A DNA stretch of 64,000 nucleotides from Thermoproteota archaeon (GTDB lineage: Archaea > Korarchaeota > Korarchaeia > Korarchaeales > Korarchaeaceae), in the NCBI GenBank assembly GCA_027491915.1, contig JAOZGC010000002.1:62001-126000 (forward strand), given 5' to 3'. Each line of letters starts with the position of its first letter. Position 1 is the first letter of the stretch. Below the pieces are notes generated by a model. The model saw only the letters and a program-made list of their open reading frames with translations, made no database searches and was not told the DNA's origin. A program made the translations under genes and the position numbers. Below, piece by piece: positions 25,391 through 34,337 of this stretch.

Positions 25391-27195
25391 GCCCTCACCT
25401 CCGCCATCAGGCTCGAGGCCTCGGCCTCCAGCCTGGAGACCGCCTCATCCAGCGCGGAGTCGAACTCCTCGGGGGGGACGAACTTCAACCTCCTGAGCGC
25501 CCCCAGCGACTTCATCCCCTGTATCGCCGACATCGGAACGCCGGCGTCCACCAAGGGCCTCAACCTGTCGTAGAACTCGGTGAACACCTTGAGCATGAGA
25601 GCCTGCTTCCTCGGGGGGCAGAAGGTGTCCACCTCGTGGTAGGCGTTCTGGACCAAGAACCCCTCTTTTATCAACTCGGCCGCCAGCAGGACCAACCTGT
25701 TCTCGTCGCTCAGGGCGGCCTCCCCCACCACCCTAGCGACCTCCTCGAGGCTCGACGCCCTCTGGAGAAGGGCCATCGCCTTGTCCCTGTACTCCATCAT
25801 GTCTTGTCCGGTCTCGGACAGCCACCAGTTTCTAAGGCCCTCCAGATACTTGGAGAAACTCCTGAGCCAATTTATGGCCGGGAAGTGCCTCTTGAACGCG
25901 AGGTCCTTGTCCAGCGCCCAGAACGCGCCCACGTATCTCATCGTGTGCTGGGTCACAGGTTCGTTGAAGTCCCCGCCTGACGGGCTGACCGCCCCTATTA
26001 TAGCCACCGAACCGACCTCATCCCGGTTCGAGCCAAGCACCCTAACCCTGCCGGCCCTCTCGTAGAAGGAAGCTATGAAGTCCGGCAGGTAGGCTGGGAA
26101 TCCCCTCTCAGATGGTATCTCTTCTAGTCTGGAGCTCAGCTCCCTGAGGGCCTCGGCCCACCTGCTGGTGGAGTCGGCCGTGAGCACCACGTGGAGGCCC
26201 ATGTCCCTGAAGTACTCCGCGTAGGTCACGCCTATGAAGATGCTGGCCTCCCTGGCCGGGACGGGCATGTTGCTGGTGTTCGCTATGAGGACGCTCCTCT
26301 CCATGAGCGGGCGGCCGGTCTTAGGATCAACTAGCTTCGGGAAGGTGTGCAGGAGGTCGGTCATCTCGTTTCCCCTCTCCCCACACCCGACGTACACCAC
26401 CACGTCCGCGTCTGCCCACTTCGACACCTGGTGCAGGGTGACCGTCTTTCCGGTGCCGAATCCCCCGGGTATGGCCACTGCTCCTCCCTTGACGGCCGGG
26501 AAGAAGGTGTCTATCACCCTCTGCCCGGTCACCAAGAGCTCGCTCGGGTCGAGTTTCTCCTTGAAGGGCCTGGGGATCCTGACCGGCCACCTGTGGTGCA
26601 TCTTCAGGTCTTCTCTCCCCCCGGGACCGGATAGGGTGGCGACCACCTCCTCCACGGTGTAGTCCCCCTCCGGGGCCACGTACTCAGCCCTGCCCCCGGC
26701 GGATCCGGGCGGCACCATTATCTTGTGCTCTATGGCCCCCTCCATCACCGTGCCTATCACGTCGCCCGGAGTGAGGGCGTCTCCCTGGGACGCCTTGGGA
26801 ACGAAGTGCCACACCTTGTCCCTGGGGAGTGTTGGCACCTCTATCCCCCTGGTTATGAAGGGCCCACCGGCCTCCTCGGCTATCCTCTTCAAGGGGCGCC
26901 CCAGGCCGTCCAGCACCAACCCCAGGAGGCCCGGCCCGAGCTCGGCGGACAGGGGCTCTCCGGTTCTCTTCACCGGCTCGCCCACCCTCATCCCGCTGGT
27001 CGGCTCGTAAACCTGGATTACTGCGACGTCCCCCCTTATCCTGACTATCTCCCCAATGAGCTCCTCCTCCCCGACTCGGACGATCTCCCTTATCTTTGCC
27101 CCTCTCATGCGATCCGCGGCGACCACCGGCCCCTTCACCTGAATGATCCGTCCGACGGCGGTTTCCTCCTCCCCCTCTCCCACAATCCGCTGCAT
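25387..27195 (-). CDS. atpA: A/V-type ATPase catalytic subunit A
   Basis: Subunit A holds the catalytic nucleotide sites. The 602-residue protein has the N-terminal barrel ([19 protein letters not shown]), the A-type insertion (non-homologous region, [19 protein letters not shown]), the catalytic P-loop [13 protein letters not shown], then [15 protein letters not shown], the Walker B region [20 protein letters not shown] with [17 protein letters not shown], and the C-terminal helical domain. No intein interrupts the P-loop, a common insertion site in this family. Spacing to subunit E is 6 bases. Confidence 0.97.
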   Translation of the reverse strand: MQRIVGEGEEETAVGRIIQVKGPVVAADRMRGAKIREIVRVGEEELIGEIVRIRGDVAVIQVYEPTSGMRVGEPVKRTGEPLSAELGPGLLGLVLDGLGRPLKRIAEEAGGPFITRGIEVPTLPRDKVWHFVPKASQGDALTPGDVIGTVMEGAIEHKIMVPPGSAGGRAEYVAPEGDYTVEEVVATLSGPGGREDLKMHHRWPVRIPRPFKEKLDPSELLVTGQRVIDTFFPAVKGGAVAIPGGFGTGKTVTLHQVSKWADADVVVYVGCGERGNEMTDLLHTFPKLVDPKTGRPLMERSVLIANTSNMPVPAREASIFIGVTYAEYFRDMGLHVVLTADSTSRWAEALRELSSRLEEIPSERGFPAYLPDFIASFYERAGRVRVLGSNRDEVGSVAIIGAVSPSGGDFNEPVTQHTMRYVGAFWALDKDLAFKRHFPAINWLRSFSKYLEGLRNWWLSETGQDMMEYRDKAMALLQRASSLEEVARVVGEAALSDENRLVLLAAELIKEGFLVQNAYHEVDTFCPPRKQALMLKVFTEFYDRLRPLVDAGVPMSAIQGMKSLGALRRLKFVPPEEFDSALDEAVSRLEAEASSLMAEVRA

Positions 27196-27201
27196 GGTCC
27201 A

Positions 27202-27834
27202 TCACCCGAACAGGATCTCCAAAATGTCTCCGTATCCCTCCTCCCAGACCCTCCTGAGCCTTCCCTCGAAGGTGTTATAGTACCTCACCGTGTCCTCCTC
27301 GTCCCTCACCACCACGCCCCCTATCGTGTTCAGACCTCGCCGATCGACCTCCACCTTCACGCCCATCTCCTGCTCCAGCTCGGCCGCCACCTCTCTCAGG
27401 ATCTCCAAGTCGGCGTCCCTCCCCATGATCACGACCGACCCAGAATTGATGGATTCGATGGCCTGCCTGGCCAGTCCCTTGATTATCACCCTGTAGTCAT
27501 ATTCGGCCCTCTTGCCGGAAGATACGGCCGCCAGCTCCTCTCTGGCCGCGTCGAACGCCTTCTTGATATACTCTGCCTTGATCCGCATGATGATCTTCTT
27601 CGCCTCCAACTCTGCTGCGCTCTCCCTCCTGCTCAGCTCGTCCCGCATCTCCCTCTCGGCCCTCTCCCTCCTCGACCTGATTATCTCTTCCGCCTGCCTC
27701 CTGGCCTCCTCAACTATCTCTTCCGCCCTGATCCTGGCCTCTTCTATCTTCTCCTCCGCCTTCTGTTTGGCCAACCCGAGTATGGCCGTAACTACGGCCT
27801 CCGCCCGCCCGCCCTCATCTCCCGTCAACCTCAA
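27202..27834 (-). CDS. atpE: A/V-type ATPase subunit E (peripheral stalk)
   Basis: Subunit E pairs with H as the peripheral stalk. The 210-residue product has a long N-terminal coiled coil (KQKAEEKIEEARIRAEEIVE and onward) and a globular C-terminal head that binds the top of A/B (VVIMGRDADLEILREVAAEL, RGLNTIGGVVVRDEEDTV, YYNTFEGRLRRVWEE). The TTG at 27834 overlaps the 3' end of the H gene by 20 bases and follows AAGGTGGTTGAGG. Confidence 0.92.
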   Translation of the reverse strand: MRLTGDEGGRAEAVVTAILGLAKQKAEEKIEEARIRAEEIVEEARRQAEEIIRSRRERAEREMRDELSRRESAAELEAKKIIMRIKAEYIKKAFDAAREELAAVSSGKRAEYDYRVIIKGLARQAIESINSGSVVIMGRDADLEILREVAAELEQEMGVKVEVDRRGLNTIGGVVVRDEEDTVRYYNTFEGRLRRVWEEGYGDILEILFG

Positions 27835-28117
27835 CCACCTTTCCCACTATGTATCTGACGGCCTGCGGGAGGGATCCGTCGGCCTTCAGCCTGAGCTGCT
27901 CGGCCCTCCTGCTCGCCTCCTCCAGCAGGGCCCTTATCTTTGCCTCCACCTCCCCGGCCACGCTCACCTCTATCGGAGCCTCCCTGGCCTCCCTCAGGAT
28001 CTCTTCAGCCTTGGCCCGCGCCTCTCCGATGATCCTCTCGGCTTCTCTCTCGGCCTGCTCAATGACGGCCTTGGCATCGGCCTCACTCTTCAAGAGGACC
28101 TCTATCAGCCTGGCCAT
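27815..28117 (-). CDS. atpH: A/V-type ATPase subunit H (peripheral stalk)
   Basis: The 100-residue product is almost entirely an Ala/Glu/Arg-rich right-handed coiled coil (AKAVIEQAEREAERIIGEAR) with a short C-terminal segment GSLPQAVRYIVGKVVEVDGR, as expected for the archaeal H (G-like) subunit that dimerises with E. It has the ribosome site GGAGGTG before its ATG. The gene lies 12 bases after subunit F and overlaps E. Confidence 0.87.
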   Translation of the reverse strand: MARLIEVLLKSEADAKAVIEQAEREAERIIGEARAKAEEILREAREAPIEVSVAGEVEAKIRALLEEASRRAEQLRLKADGSLPQAVRYIVGKVVEVDGR

Positions 28118-28129
28118 TTCGACACCTCC

Positions 28130-28471
28130 TCACACCTTCAGACTTTCGCTCCCGAGGGCCCTTATTAGGAGCTCCCTGAGCTCCCTGAATCTGACCCCCC
28201 TCGGCCCCTCCAGGTCGGGGACGACCGCGAAGACGGGCTTTACCAAACCCATCCTGAGGATCTCCCTCCTATATGGTTCTATCTCCTCATAAACCCTCTC
28301 ATTCACGAAGATCACGTGGGGGACGGAATCTCCCATGTCTCTTAAGAACTTCAGCAGATTCTTCCTCCCCCTGATGACGTGTGGCTCTATCCCGAGCATC
28401 GCGAACCCGAGCGCCAGGATGTCGTCATCCACCAGGGCTATCGGAGAGCCCTCCCCGGAGTCGCGATCCAC
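28130..28471 (-). CDS. atpF: A/V-type ATPase subunit F
   Basis: Subunit F binds the central stalk subunit D and regulates the enzyme. The 113-residue product shows the Rossmann-like family pattern: IALVDDDILALGFAMLGIEP, then DSVPHVIFVNERVYEEIEPYR and KPVFAVVPDLEGPRG. The GTG start at 28471 has GGTGAGGG immediately upstream. It is the first gene of the minus-strand ATPase operon and lies about 35-45 bases from a bidirectional TATA element. Confidence 0.9.
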   Translation of the reverse strand: MDRDSGEGSPIALVDDDILALGFAMLGIEPHVIRGRKNLLKFLRDMGDSVPHVIFVNERVYEEIEPYRREILRMGLVKPVFAVVPDLEGPRGVRFRELRELLIRALGSESLKV

Positions 28472-28506
28472 CCCTCACCCCTCGGCCGACCGGCTCTCTG
28501 CTAATC

Positions 28507-28515
28507 TATAAAAAC
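28507..28515. promoter_or_regulatory. Shared TATA element for ATPase operon and tRNA-Leu
   Basis: TATAAAAAC on the plus strand lies 22-29 bases before tRNA-Leu. The same bases read as TTTTTATA on the minus strand, about 36-44 bases before the GTG of ATPase subunit F, with a short leader carrying its ribosome site. Confidence 0.6.
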
Positions 28516-28535
28516 CGGGTGCCGGCGGGTGACCT

Positions 28536-28620
28536 GCGGGGGTGGCCGAGCCAGGTCAAAGGCGGCGGACTTAAGATCCGCTCCCCCAGGGGTTCGTGGG
28601 TTCAAATCCCACCCCCCGCA
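28536..28620 (+). tRNA. tRNA-Leu (anticodon TAA)
   Basis: A full class II cloverleaf of 85 bases: acceptor GCGGGGG with CCCCCGC, anticodon stem GCGGA/TCCGC around CTTAAGA (anticodon TAA), a long variable arm TCCCCCAGGGGTTC and T-arm GTGGGTTCAAATCCCAC. Discriminator A and encoded CCA (through 28623). No intron is present. Confidence 0.95.
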
Positions 28621-28670
28621 CCAGGGCCCGCCGCCTGGATCCCCCCGCCCACGGGTCGCCGGTGAGCCCA

Positions 28671-29249
28671 TTGAGGGAGACAGAGGTCAAGCTTAGGATC
28701 GCCCACTCGGAATTCCTCGCGGCCCTGGAGAGGGCCGGCCTGACCTTCAGGGAGGAGGGAGGCTGGGAGGAACAGGAGGACATCTACCTGGACACCAAAG
28801 ATGGGGACCTGAGGAGGAGGGGGCTCGCGCTCAGGATCAGGGTGGTCGGGTCTGAGATCCTGGTCACTCTCAAGGGCGGCGCGTCATTTGGCCCATCCGG
28901 TGAGAAGGTGAGGGAAGAGCTGGAGCTCCCATTGACGGATCCCGGCGTCGCCGAGATCTTGGCCGCGGCCGGTTTGAGGATCGCCTCGCCGCCCTCCTCT
29001 CTGGAGGAGCTCTTCTCAGCCTTGGGACGCGGTGGGTTGATTCCTCGGGTGACCGTCAGGAAGAGGAGGAAGAAGATCTCTGTTCCGGGATGGAACTCCT
29101 TAGTCTTCCTCGATCTGGTGGATGGACTGGGAGAGTTCGTCGAGGTGGAGGGGGAGGACTCCCCCCGGCTCGTGGCCAAGCTGGGACTAGGGGATAGAGC
29201 GGTCAGGCTGACCTACGCCGATCTCGTGGAGGCCTTATCTCGCGTATGA
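28671..29249 (+). CDS. CYTH-domain protein (class IV adenylyl cyclase/thiamine triphosphatase superfamily)
   Basis: CYTH proteins bind triphosphate groups in a beta-tunnel with two metals. The 192-residue product begins with the ExExK hallmark (RETEVKLRI). It then shows QEDIYLDTKDGDLRRRGLALRIR, ILVTLKG, KVREELELPL, PRVTVRKRRKK and VFLDLVDGLGEFVEVEGED, the alternating charged strands of the tunnel. Archaeal members are most often triphosphatases; the actual substrate cannot be read here. TTG 28671 is preferred because GGTGAG lies 5 bases upstream; GTG 28662 is an alternative. Its end overlaps the convergent deaminase gene by 47 bases. Confidence 0.85.
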   Translation: MRETEVKLRIAHSEFLAALERAGLTFREEGGWEEQEDIYLDTKDGDLRRRGLALRIRVVGSEILVTLKGGASFGPSGEKVREELELPLTDPGVAEILAAAGLRIASPPSSLEELFSALGRGGLIPRVTVRKRRKKISVPGWNSLVFLDLVDGLGEFVEVEGEDSPRLVAKLGLGDRAVRLTYADLVEALSRV

Positions 29250-30561
29250 GGGAGGTCACTCCACCCTTCTCCAGCAGCCTGACCGCCGATTCGGCGGCCC
29301 TCTCGTATACCTCATCGGCGTCGACCGAGACGTGCCTACCCTCCCTAATCACGATCCTCCCGCCGACTATCACGTCCGAGACGTCCGAGCACCTGGCCGA
29401 GTAGACCAGGTGGGAGATCACGGAGTGGACCGGCTGCCACCACGGGGCCTCGATTGAGACGGTGATCACGTCAGCTCTGGCGCCCTCCTCCAGCCGGCCC
29501 AGGTCCCTCATCCCCATGGCGTCCGCCGGGATCCGGGTGGCCATGTCCAGCGCGGTCTGGGCGCCGACCACCCTGGGATCCCGGCCAACCCCCTTGTGGA
29601 GGAGGGCCGCGAACTTCATCGTCTCGAACATGTCCAGGGAGTTGTTGCTCGCCGCGCCATCCGTCCCAAGACCGACATTGACCCCGGCCTCGATCAGCTC
29701 CGGGACGGGTGAGATACCCGCCCCCGTCTTCAGGTTGCTGACCGGGTTGTGGGACACCAGCGCGCCCGACTCCGCCAGGATCTTGATATCTCCCTCCCGG
29801 GGCCACACGACGTGGGCCATGACGGTCCCCTCTGACGCGAGGCCGACCTGGGCCATCAGGCGCACGGGGCTCACCCCAAACTCCCTCTCTATCTGCTCGA
29901 TCTCGCTCCTGTCCTCGGCCACGTGTATCTGGATCGGGACGGCCAGCTCCCGGGCGGCCTCTGCCGTCGCCTCTAGGAGATCTCTAGAGACGCTATACGG
30001 GGCGTGGGGGCCGAGCGACGGGGTGATGAGCTCGCTCCTCCCGCGCCACCTGGCGACGAAGTCTTTAGCCTTCTCGAATGCCTTCCACCCATCCTCGCTT
30101 TCGGGGGTCCCGGCATCTATGTAGCTCGAGGCCAGAACCCCCCTGATCCCCAGCCTGGTGGCCGCCTCCGCGACGGAGTCCTCGTAGAAGTACATATCGA
30201 ACACGGTGGTCGTCCCCCCGCGGAGCGCCTCCAACATCCCGAGCTCCGCCCCAGCTCGAACGTCTTCAGCGGTGAGGTTGGACTCCAGCGGCCATATCTT
30301 CTCCGTGAGCCACCTCATCAGCTCCATGTCGTCCGCCACCCCCCTGAACAGAGTCATGGCTATGTGGGTGTGGGTGTTGATGAGCCCGGGCATTACGATC
30401 TTCCCGGCCGCATCCAGTACCTCGTCCGCCTGGACCGGTAGATCCCTCCCTATCCTCGATACGCGGCCGTCCTCAACTAGCACGTCCCCCCCGAATATTA
30501 TCCTCCTCTTCTCATCTTGGGTGACCACGGCCGAGGCCCTCCTCAGCAGGATGCTCTCCAC
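29203..30561 (-). CDS. Amidohydrolase, likely 5-methylthioadenosine/S-adenosylhomocysteine deaminase
   Basis: This metal-dependent deaminase probably converts MTA, SAH or related adenosines to inosine forms in methionine salvage. The 452-residue protein has VMPGLINTHTHIAMTLFRGV (metal HxH), GGTTTVFDMYFYED, QIHVAEDRSEIEQIE and VMAHVVWP (metal His residues), VSHNPVSNLKTGAGISP and LGTDGAASNNSLDMF (metal Asp with the substrate loop). That set matches the MtaD/DadD branch of the TrzN-like family. The ATG lies about 38 bases from a palindromic TATA element. Exact substrate preference is inferred from family. Confidence 0.87.
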   Translation of the reverse strand: MESILLRRASAVVTQDEKRRIIFGGDVLVEDGRVSRIGRDLPVQADEVLDAAGKIVMPGLINTHTHIAMTLFRGVADDMELMRWLTEKIWPLESNLTAEDVRAGAELGMLEALRGGTTTVFDMYFYEDSVAEAATRLGIRGVLASSYIDAGTPESEDGWKAFEKAKDFVARWRGRSELITPSLGPHAPYSVSRDLLEATAEAARELAVPIQIHVAEDRSEIEQIEREFGVSPVRLMAQVGLASEGTVMAHVVWPREGDIKILAESGALVSHNPVSNLKTGAGISPVPELIEAGVNVGLGTDGAASNNSLDMFETMKFAALLHKGVGRDPRVVGAQTALDMATRIPADAMGMRDLGRLEEGARADVITVSIEAPWWQPVHSVISHLVYSARCSDVSDVIVGGRIVIREGRHVSVDADEVYERAAESAVRLLEKGGVTSLIREIRPPRDRRRSA

Positions 30562-30593
30562 CGCCTCACCCCGGCGGGGTCGGGGCCGGCAAC

Positions 30594-30604
30594 GGTTAAT
30601 AACC
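30594..30604. promoter_or_regulatory. Palindromic TATA element between deaminase and protease genes
   Basis: GGTTAATAACC is nearly self-complementary. It lies about 26 bases before the plus-strand ATG at 30625, which lacks a ribosome site, and about 38 bases before the minus-strand ATG at 30561. Confidence 0.6.
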
Positions 30605-30624
30605 CAACCGGACCCCTCCTCCCG

Positions 30625-32274
30625 ATGTCGAGGTTATGGGGCGCGGCCGCAGCGATCTCCATCTCCCTAATAGCCCTTCATCCCCTCCACGTCGCGGCCC
30701 AGCCAGCGAAGCCGGCGACCTTCACCTACCGCTTCGACGTGGCAGAGAACGGGTGGATCAACGTGTCGATAACGTTCGAATCGACCGGATCGGGGACCTC
30801 GTGGTTGATGGTCCCAACCTACCAGAAGTTCGACTTCACCGTAGAATCGGGGAACTTCGAGAACGTCAGCTGGAGAAGGTACGGCCCCTTCTACGCCAAT
30901 CAGACCTTCAACTTCACGGACGGCACGTCGTTCGAGATATCCTACAGCTACCGCTTCGGCGCATTCATAGTAGAGCCGACCGGGGCCTTCTTCTCCACCC
31001 TGGTTGGGTTCGATCCGAGGACCCGTGGGAGCGTCACGGTCAGCCTGCCGCCCGGCGTCTCCATCCTGAGAACCTACCTTAACAAGGCGGAGCTCGAGCC
31101 GGACAGTCGATCGGCGGAGGGCGCGCCGTCCATAACCTACGATCTGCCGAAGGAGAACGTCGCCCTATACAGGGTTATGGTCATCTTTCAGGTCCCCGGA
31201 GAGCTCCAGACCGTCGAGAGGACCTCGGGCCTGCTCACCGTCACAGCACCTGCTCGATACGCCGACGTCGCCGAGAACATAACAAGGCTGTACGATAGGT
31301 ACCTCCACTACTTGCTGGACCTGACCGGGGTAGGCGAGGTGCCCATCAACCTGACCCTCTACATGCCCAGCAGCCCAGACGAGATCTTCACCTTGGGATA
31401 CACCAGCGTCTCCTCGCCGTACGAGCTGTACGACAACGTGATAACTCCGGGTTCCGTGTCCCTCAACCTGATACTGGTCAGGATGGTGGGGAGCCAGCTT
31501 CAGAACACCCTGATCCACGAGCTCCTGCACCAGTACATGCTGAGGGCGGGCCTGTCGACCGAGCTGAGGTGGGCACACGAGGGTATGGCTCAGTACCTGT
31601 CCATCTTGATAGTGAGGCAGGAGACCGGAAACTCATCTTACGGTCAGGAGGACATACAGGCCGCCGGGAAGATGGCCCAGATGCTGAACTACGACCTCGG
31701 ATTCCTCCAGGACTGGAGGGGCGGGGGGATACCGGAGGACTCAAACAAGTACTACCTCTCTTCCCTCTACATCTTCTCCCAGATTGGGGAGGGGGGCGGA
31801 GGGTTCGACCTCTACAAAAGGTTCTTCCACCTGATAAGGGAAGACGGCGTCTTGGTGAACACCACCGGACAGTTGGTATCCTACCTGAGCAAGGCCGCCG
31901 GCTCAGATCTCTCCGTGGATTTCCGGAGACTCGGCTTCAGATTCTCGACGGTTCAGTCGACTCCTCCCGCCGGAGTGGTGGTTCCCATGGGCGGGGGAAG
32001 GTACCCGCCACTCATGGTGGAGCTGAATCCCTTCTCGGCGCTAGCCTGGGAGATGGACAGGATGTCCGTGAGGGCGGCCCTGGCCGGGGACATGTCCAGG
32101 GTGGGAGCCCTCAGGAGCGAGGCGAGGGCGTTCAGGGTGCTCGGCCCCCTGATGGGCGCCTCCATCATAGCCGGCGCGGTGACCCTGATCTCTGCCGCCT
32201 CTTGGGCGGCCGGCATCAGACGAAGATCCTACCGGCCGCCTCGAGCTTCTCCAGGGCCTCCCACCTATCCATGA
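30625..32274 (+). CDS. Secreted or membrane-anchored HExxH metalloprotease
   Basis: The 549-residue product has an N-terminal signal peptide (ISISLIALHPLHVAAQPA), a beta-rich extracellular domain of about 250 residues with several N-glycosylation sequons, a zinc protease domain with HELLHQYMLRAGLS and the third ligand in RWAHEGMAQYLS, and a C-terminal membrane helix (LMGASIIAGAVTLISAASWA) with a short basic tail. It thus acts on the outer face of the cell, anchored at its C-terminus. The HExxH plus E at 20 residues places it with gluzincins such as M1/M61-like peptidases. Its 3' end overlaps porB by 59 bases. No ribosome site; a leaderless start fits the TATA spacing. Confidence 0.82.
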   Translation: MSRLWGAAAAISISLIALHPLHVAAQPAKPATFTYRFDVAENGWINVSITFESTGSGTSWLMVPTYQKFDFTVESGNFENVSWRRYGPFYANQTFNFTDGTSFEISYSYRFGAFIVEPTGAFFSTLVGFDPRTRGSVTVSLPPGVSILRTYLNKAELEPDSRSAEGAPSITYDLPKENVALYRVMVIFQVPGELQTVERTSGLLTVTAPARYADVAENITRLYDRYLHYLLDLTGVGEVPINLTLYMPSSPDEIFTLGYTSVSSPYELYDNVITPGSVSLNLILVRMVGSQLQNTLIHELLHQYMLRAGLSTELRWAHEGMAQYLSILIVRQETGNSSYGQEDIQAAGKMAQMLNYDLGFLQDWRGGGIPEDSNKYYLSSLYIFSQIGEGGGGFDLYKRFFHLIREDGVLVNTTGQLVSYLSKAAGSDLSVDFRRLGFRFSTVQSTPPAGVVVPMGGGRYPPLMVELNPFSALAWEMDRMSVRAALAGDMSRVGALRSEARAFRVLGPLMGASIIAGAVTLISAASWAAGIRRRSYRPPRASPGPPTYP

Positions 32275-33118
32275 AGGCCCTCTCCAGTGCCCTAACGTCT
32301 TCCTCCGTCAGGTGGGCGAACCTCCTCTGCGGCGCCAGGTACTCCCTCAGCGGCCTCCTCTTGGGCCTCATGGTTATCCTGAGTTTTCCGTCTTCAACCT
32401 CGTACAGGGGCCACACGTACGTGTCGACGGCGAGCCGGGCCAGCTCTATCGTCTTGTTCACCGGGTAGTTCCACCCCGTGGGGCAGGTGGACAGTATCTC
32501 GATGTACCTGAATCCCCTCTTGTCTCTGGCCTTCGCGACCTTGTTCACCAGGTCGAACGGGTAACCTATGCTGGCCGTGGCGACGTAAGAGGCCCCGTGC
32601 GCGGCCACGATGAGGGGCATGTTCTTCTTCATCTCCGCCTTCCCCGTCGGCGTGGTCTTGGTCCAGGCCTTAGGCGGTGTGGCCCCGGACCTCTGTATCC
32701 CGGTGTTCATGTAGGCCTCGTTGTTGTAGCATATGTAGAGGACGTCGTCCCCCCTCTCCGCCGCCCCGGATAGGGCCTGTATACCTATGTCGTAGGTTCC
32801 TCCGTCCCCGGCCCACGCCACGACCCTGACGTTCCCCCTGCCGAGCGCTGCCAGCCCGGCGGCCATGCCGGCCGCCGTGGACGCCGCGGCGGCGAACGCC
32901 ATGTTGAACACCGGGACCCTGAACCCGCTCTTCGGGTAGGGCCCCTGAATGACGCTCGTGCAGCACGCGGGTATCACGTAGACCGCGTCCTTCCCCAGAA
33001 CCTTGGACACCAACTTGAATGCCACGAGGGCCCCGCATCCGGGGCACGCCGCGTTGCCCGGCATCACGAACTTCCCGGCCCTCCTGAGGTCTTTCATCGT
33101 GATGGGCATGTCACTCAC
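32216..33118 (-). CDS. porB: Pyruvate:ferredoxin oxidoreductase, beta subunit
   Basis: The beta subunit carries thiamine diphosphate and a 4Fe-4S cluster in the enzyme that oxidises pyruvate to acetyl-CoA with ferredoxin. The 300-residue product has the cluster-binding CPGCGALVAFK and CC in IPACCTSVI, the TPP-binding WAGDGGTYDIGIQALSGAAE followed by YICYNNEAYMNTGIQ, and the late CPTGWN cysteine. These features match the pyruvate-type beta chain rather than the shorter 2-oxoglutarate type. It overlaps porA by 8 bases. No gamma subunit gene lies next to it. Confidence 0.94.
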   Translation of the reverse strand: MSDMPITMKDLRRAGKFVMPGNAACPGCGALVAFKLVSKVLGKDAVYVIPACCTSVIQGPYPKSGFRVPVFNMAFAAAASTAAGMAAGLAALGRGNVRVVAWAGDGGTYDIGIQALSGAAERGDDVLYICYNNEAYMNTGIQRSGATPPKAWTKTTPTGKAEMKKNMPLIVAAHGASYVATASIGYPFDLVNKVAKARDKRGFRYIEILSTCPTGWNYPVNKTIELARLAVDTYVWPLYEVEDGKLRITMRPKRRPLREYLAPQRRFAHLTEEDVRALERAFMDRWEALEKLEAAGRIFV

Positions 33119-34337
33119 CCACCTCCCTCACCTTCAGCCCGTACCAGTAGGATACCCTGTCCACCCCTTCCGATATCTTCCGCTTGGCCGACCTGAAGAT
33201 CGCCTTCAGATCCCTCACCCGGACGTCCCTGCCCCCCAATCCGGCGATGAAACCGACCACCGGGGGTCTGTCCTCCGCGTGATACAGGGAGGCTCTGAGG
33301 TCCGAGGCGAGGGGCCCTCCATGACCGAATGACACGCTCCTGTCAACCACTATTATCCCCTTCTTTCCGGCCGCCAACTCCGTGATCTCTTCTCCGGGAA
33401 ACGGCCTGTACAGTCTGATCTTGACGAGACCGACGCTCTCCCCCTCCCTCCTCAATTCCTCGATCGCAACCTCGGCCTCCGAAGCCAGCGTCCCAGAGGC
33501 GACCATGAGGTAATCCGAATCCTGAGACCACCTCTCGTAGATGGCTGAGCCGTGGTACCTCCCGAACTTCTCGGCGAACTCCGTCGATATCTCCTTCAGG
33601 CGATCCTTCGCGGCCCTGGAGGCCCTGTCTATGGACCACCTCATCTCCATGTAGAGTTGATCCGGCATAACCAGGTTTCCGTAAGTTATGGGCGCGTCCG
33701 GATCCATCCTCCAGTGGGGAGGATCGTAGGGCGGGAGAAAAGAATCCACGTCTCCCTGATCGGGGATGTTCACCGGGGCGTAGGTGTGACTCAGGACGAA
33801 CCCGTCCAGGCACACCATGAAGGGAAGCAGGACGTCCGGACTCTCGGCCACCTTGTACATCATCAGAACGGAGTCCAGGGCCTCCTGATTCGACGAGACG
33901 AACAGCTGCAGCCAACCGGTGTCCCTCTGGGAGATGGCGTCTTGGTGATCCACGTGTATGCTCCAGGGCGGGCCGACCGCCCTGTTGACCACGGCCATGC
34001 CTATCGGGAGCCTGGCCCCGACCGCCCAGTGCAGCACCTCGTGCATGAGCAGGAGCCCCTGGCTGGCCGTGGCCGTGAAGGCCCTGGCGCCCACGGTGGA
34101 GGCCCCTATGGCCGCCGCCATCGCGCTGTGCTCGCTCTCGACCCTTATGTACCTGGCGTCGAGCTCTCCCCTCTCTATGAAGTCGGCCAGATACTCCACT
34201 ATGGTGGTCTGGGGGGTTATGGGGTAGGCCGGGACCACCTGCACCCTGGCCAGCCTGGCGGCGTGGGCGACCGCGTGGTTCGCGGTTATTATGTCCCACC
34301 TTCCCCCCTCAGCCAGCCTGGAAGCCTGCGCGGTCAA
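33111..34337 (-). CDS. porA: Pyruvate:ferredoxin oxidoreductase, alpha subunit
   Basis: The alpha subunit forms the other half of the active site. The 408-residue product has ANHAVAHAARLARVQVVPAYPITPQTT (substrate loop YPITP), VESEHSAMAAAIGAS, FTATASQGLLLMHE and VSFGHGGPLASDL. The TTG at 34337 is used because it overlaps the PorD stop (TTGA) and leaves a normal N-terminus. The length agrees with pyruvate-type alpha chains. It sits between porD and porB with overlaps on both sides. Confidence 0.93.
   Translation of the reverse strand: MTAQASRLAEGGRWDIITANHAVAHAARLARVQVVPAYPITPQTTIVEYLADFIERGELDARYIRVESEHSAMAAAIGASTVGARAFTATASQGLLLMHEVLHWAVGARLPIGMAVVNRAVGPPWSIHVDHQDAISQRDTGWLQLFVSSNQEALDSVLMMYKVAESPDVLLPFMVCLDGFVLSHTYAPVNIPDQGDVDSFLPPYDPPHWRMDPDAPITYGNLVMPDQLYMEMRWSIDRASRAAKDRLKEISTEFAEKFGRYHGSAIYERWSQDSDYLMVASGTLASEAEVAIEELRREGESVGLVKIRLYRPFPGEEITELAAGKKGIIVVDRSVSFGHGGPLASDLRASLYHAEDRPPVVGFIAGLGGRDVRVRDLKAIFRSAKRKISEGVDRVSYWYGLKVREVGE

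Noticed and set aside
26725-27858. Long plus-strand open frame opposite ATPase subunits A and E
   Set aside because: Antisense shadow; composition (Pro, His, Leu, Arg) is that of noncoding frames, and the real genes on the other strand are unambiguous.
32312-32773. Open frame opposite porB, and similar frames opposite porA and other genes
   Set aside because: Antisense shadows created by high GC content; no domain content.
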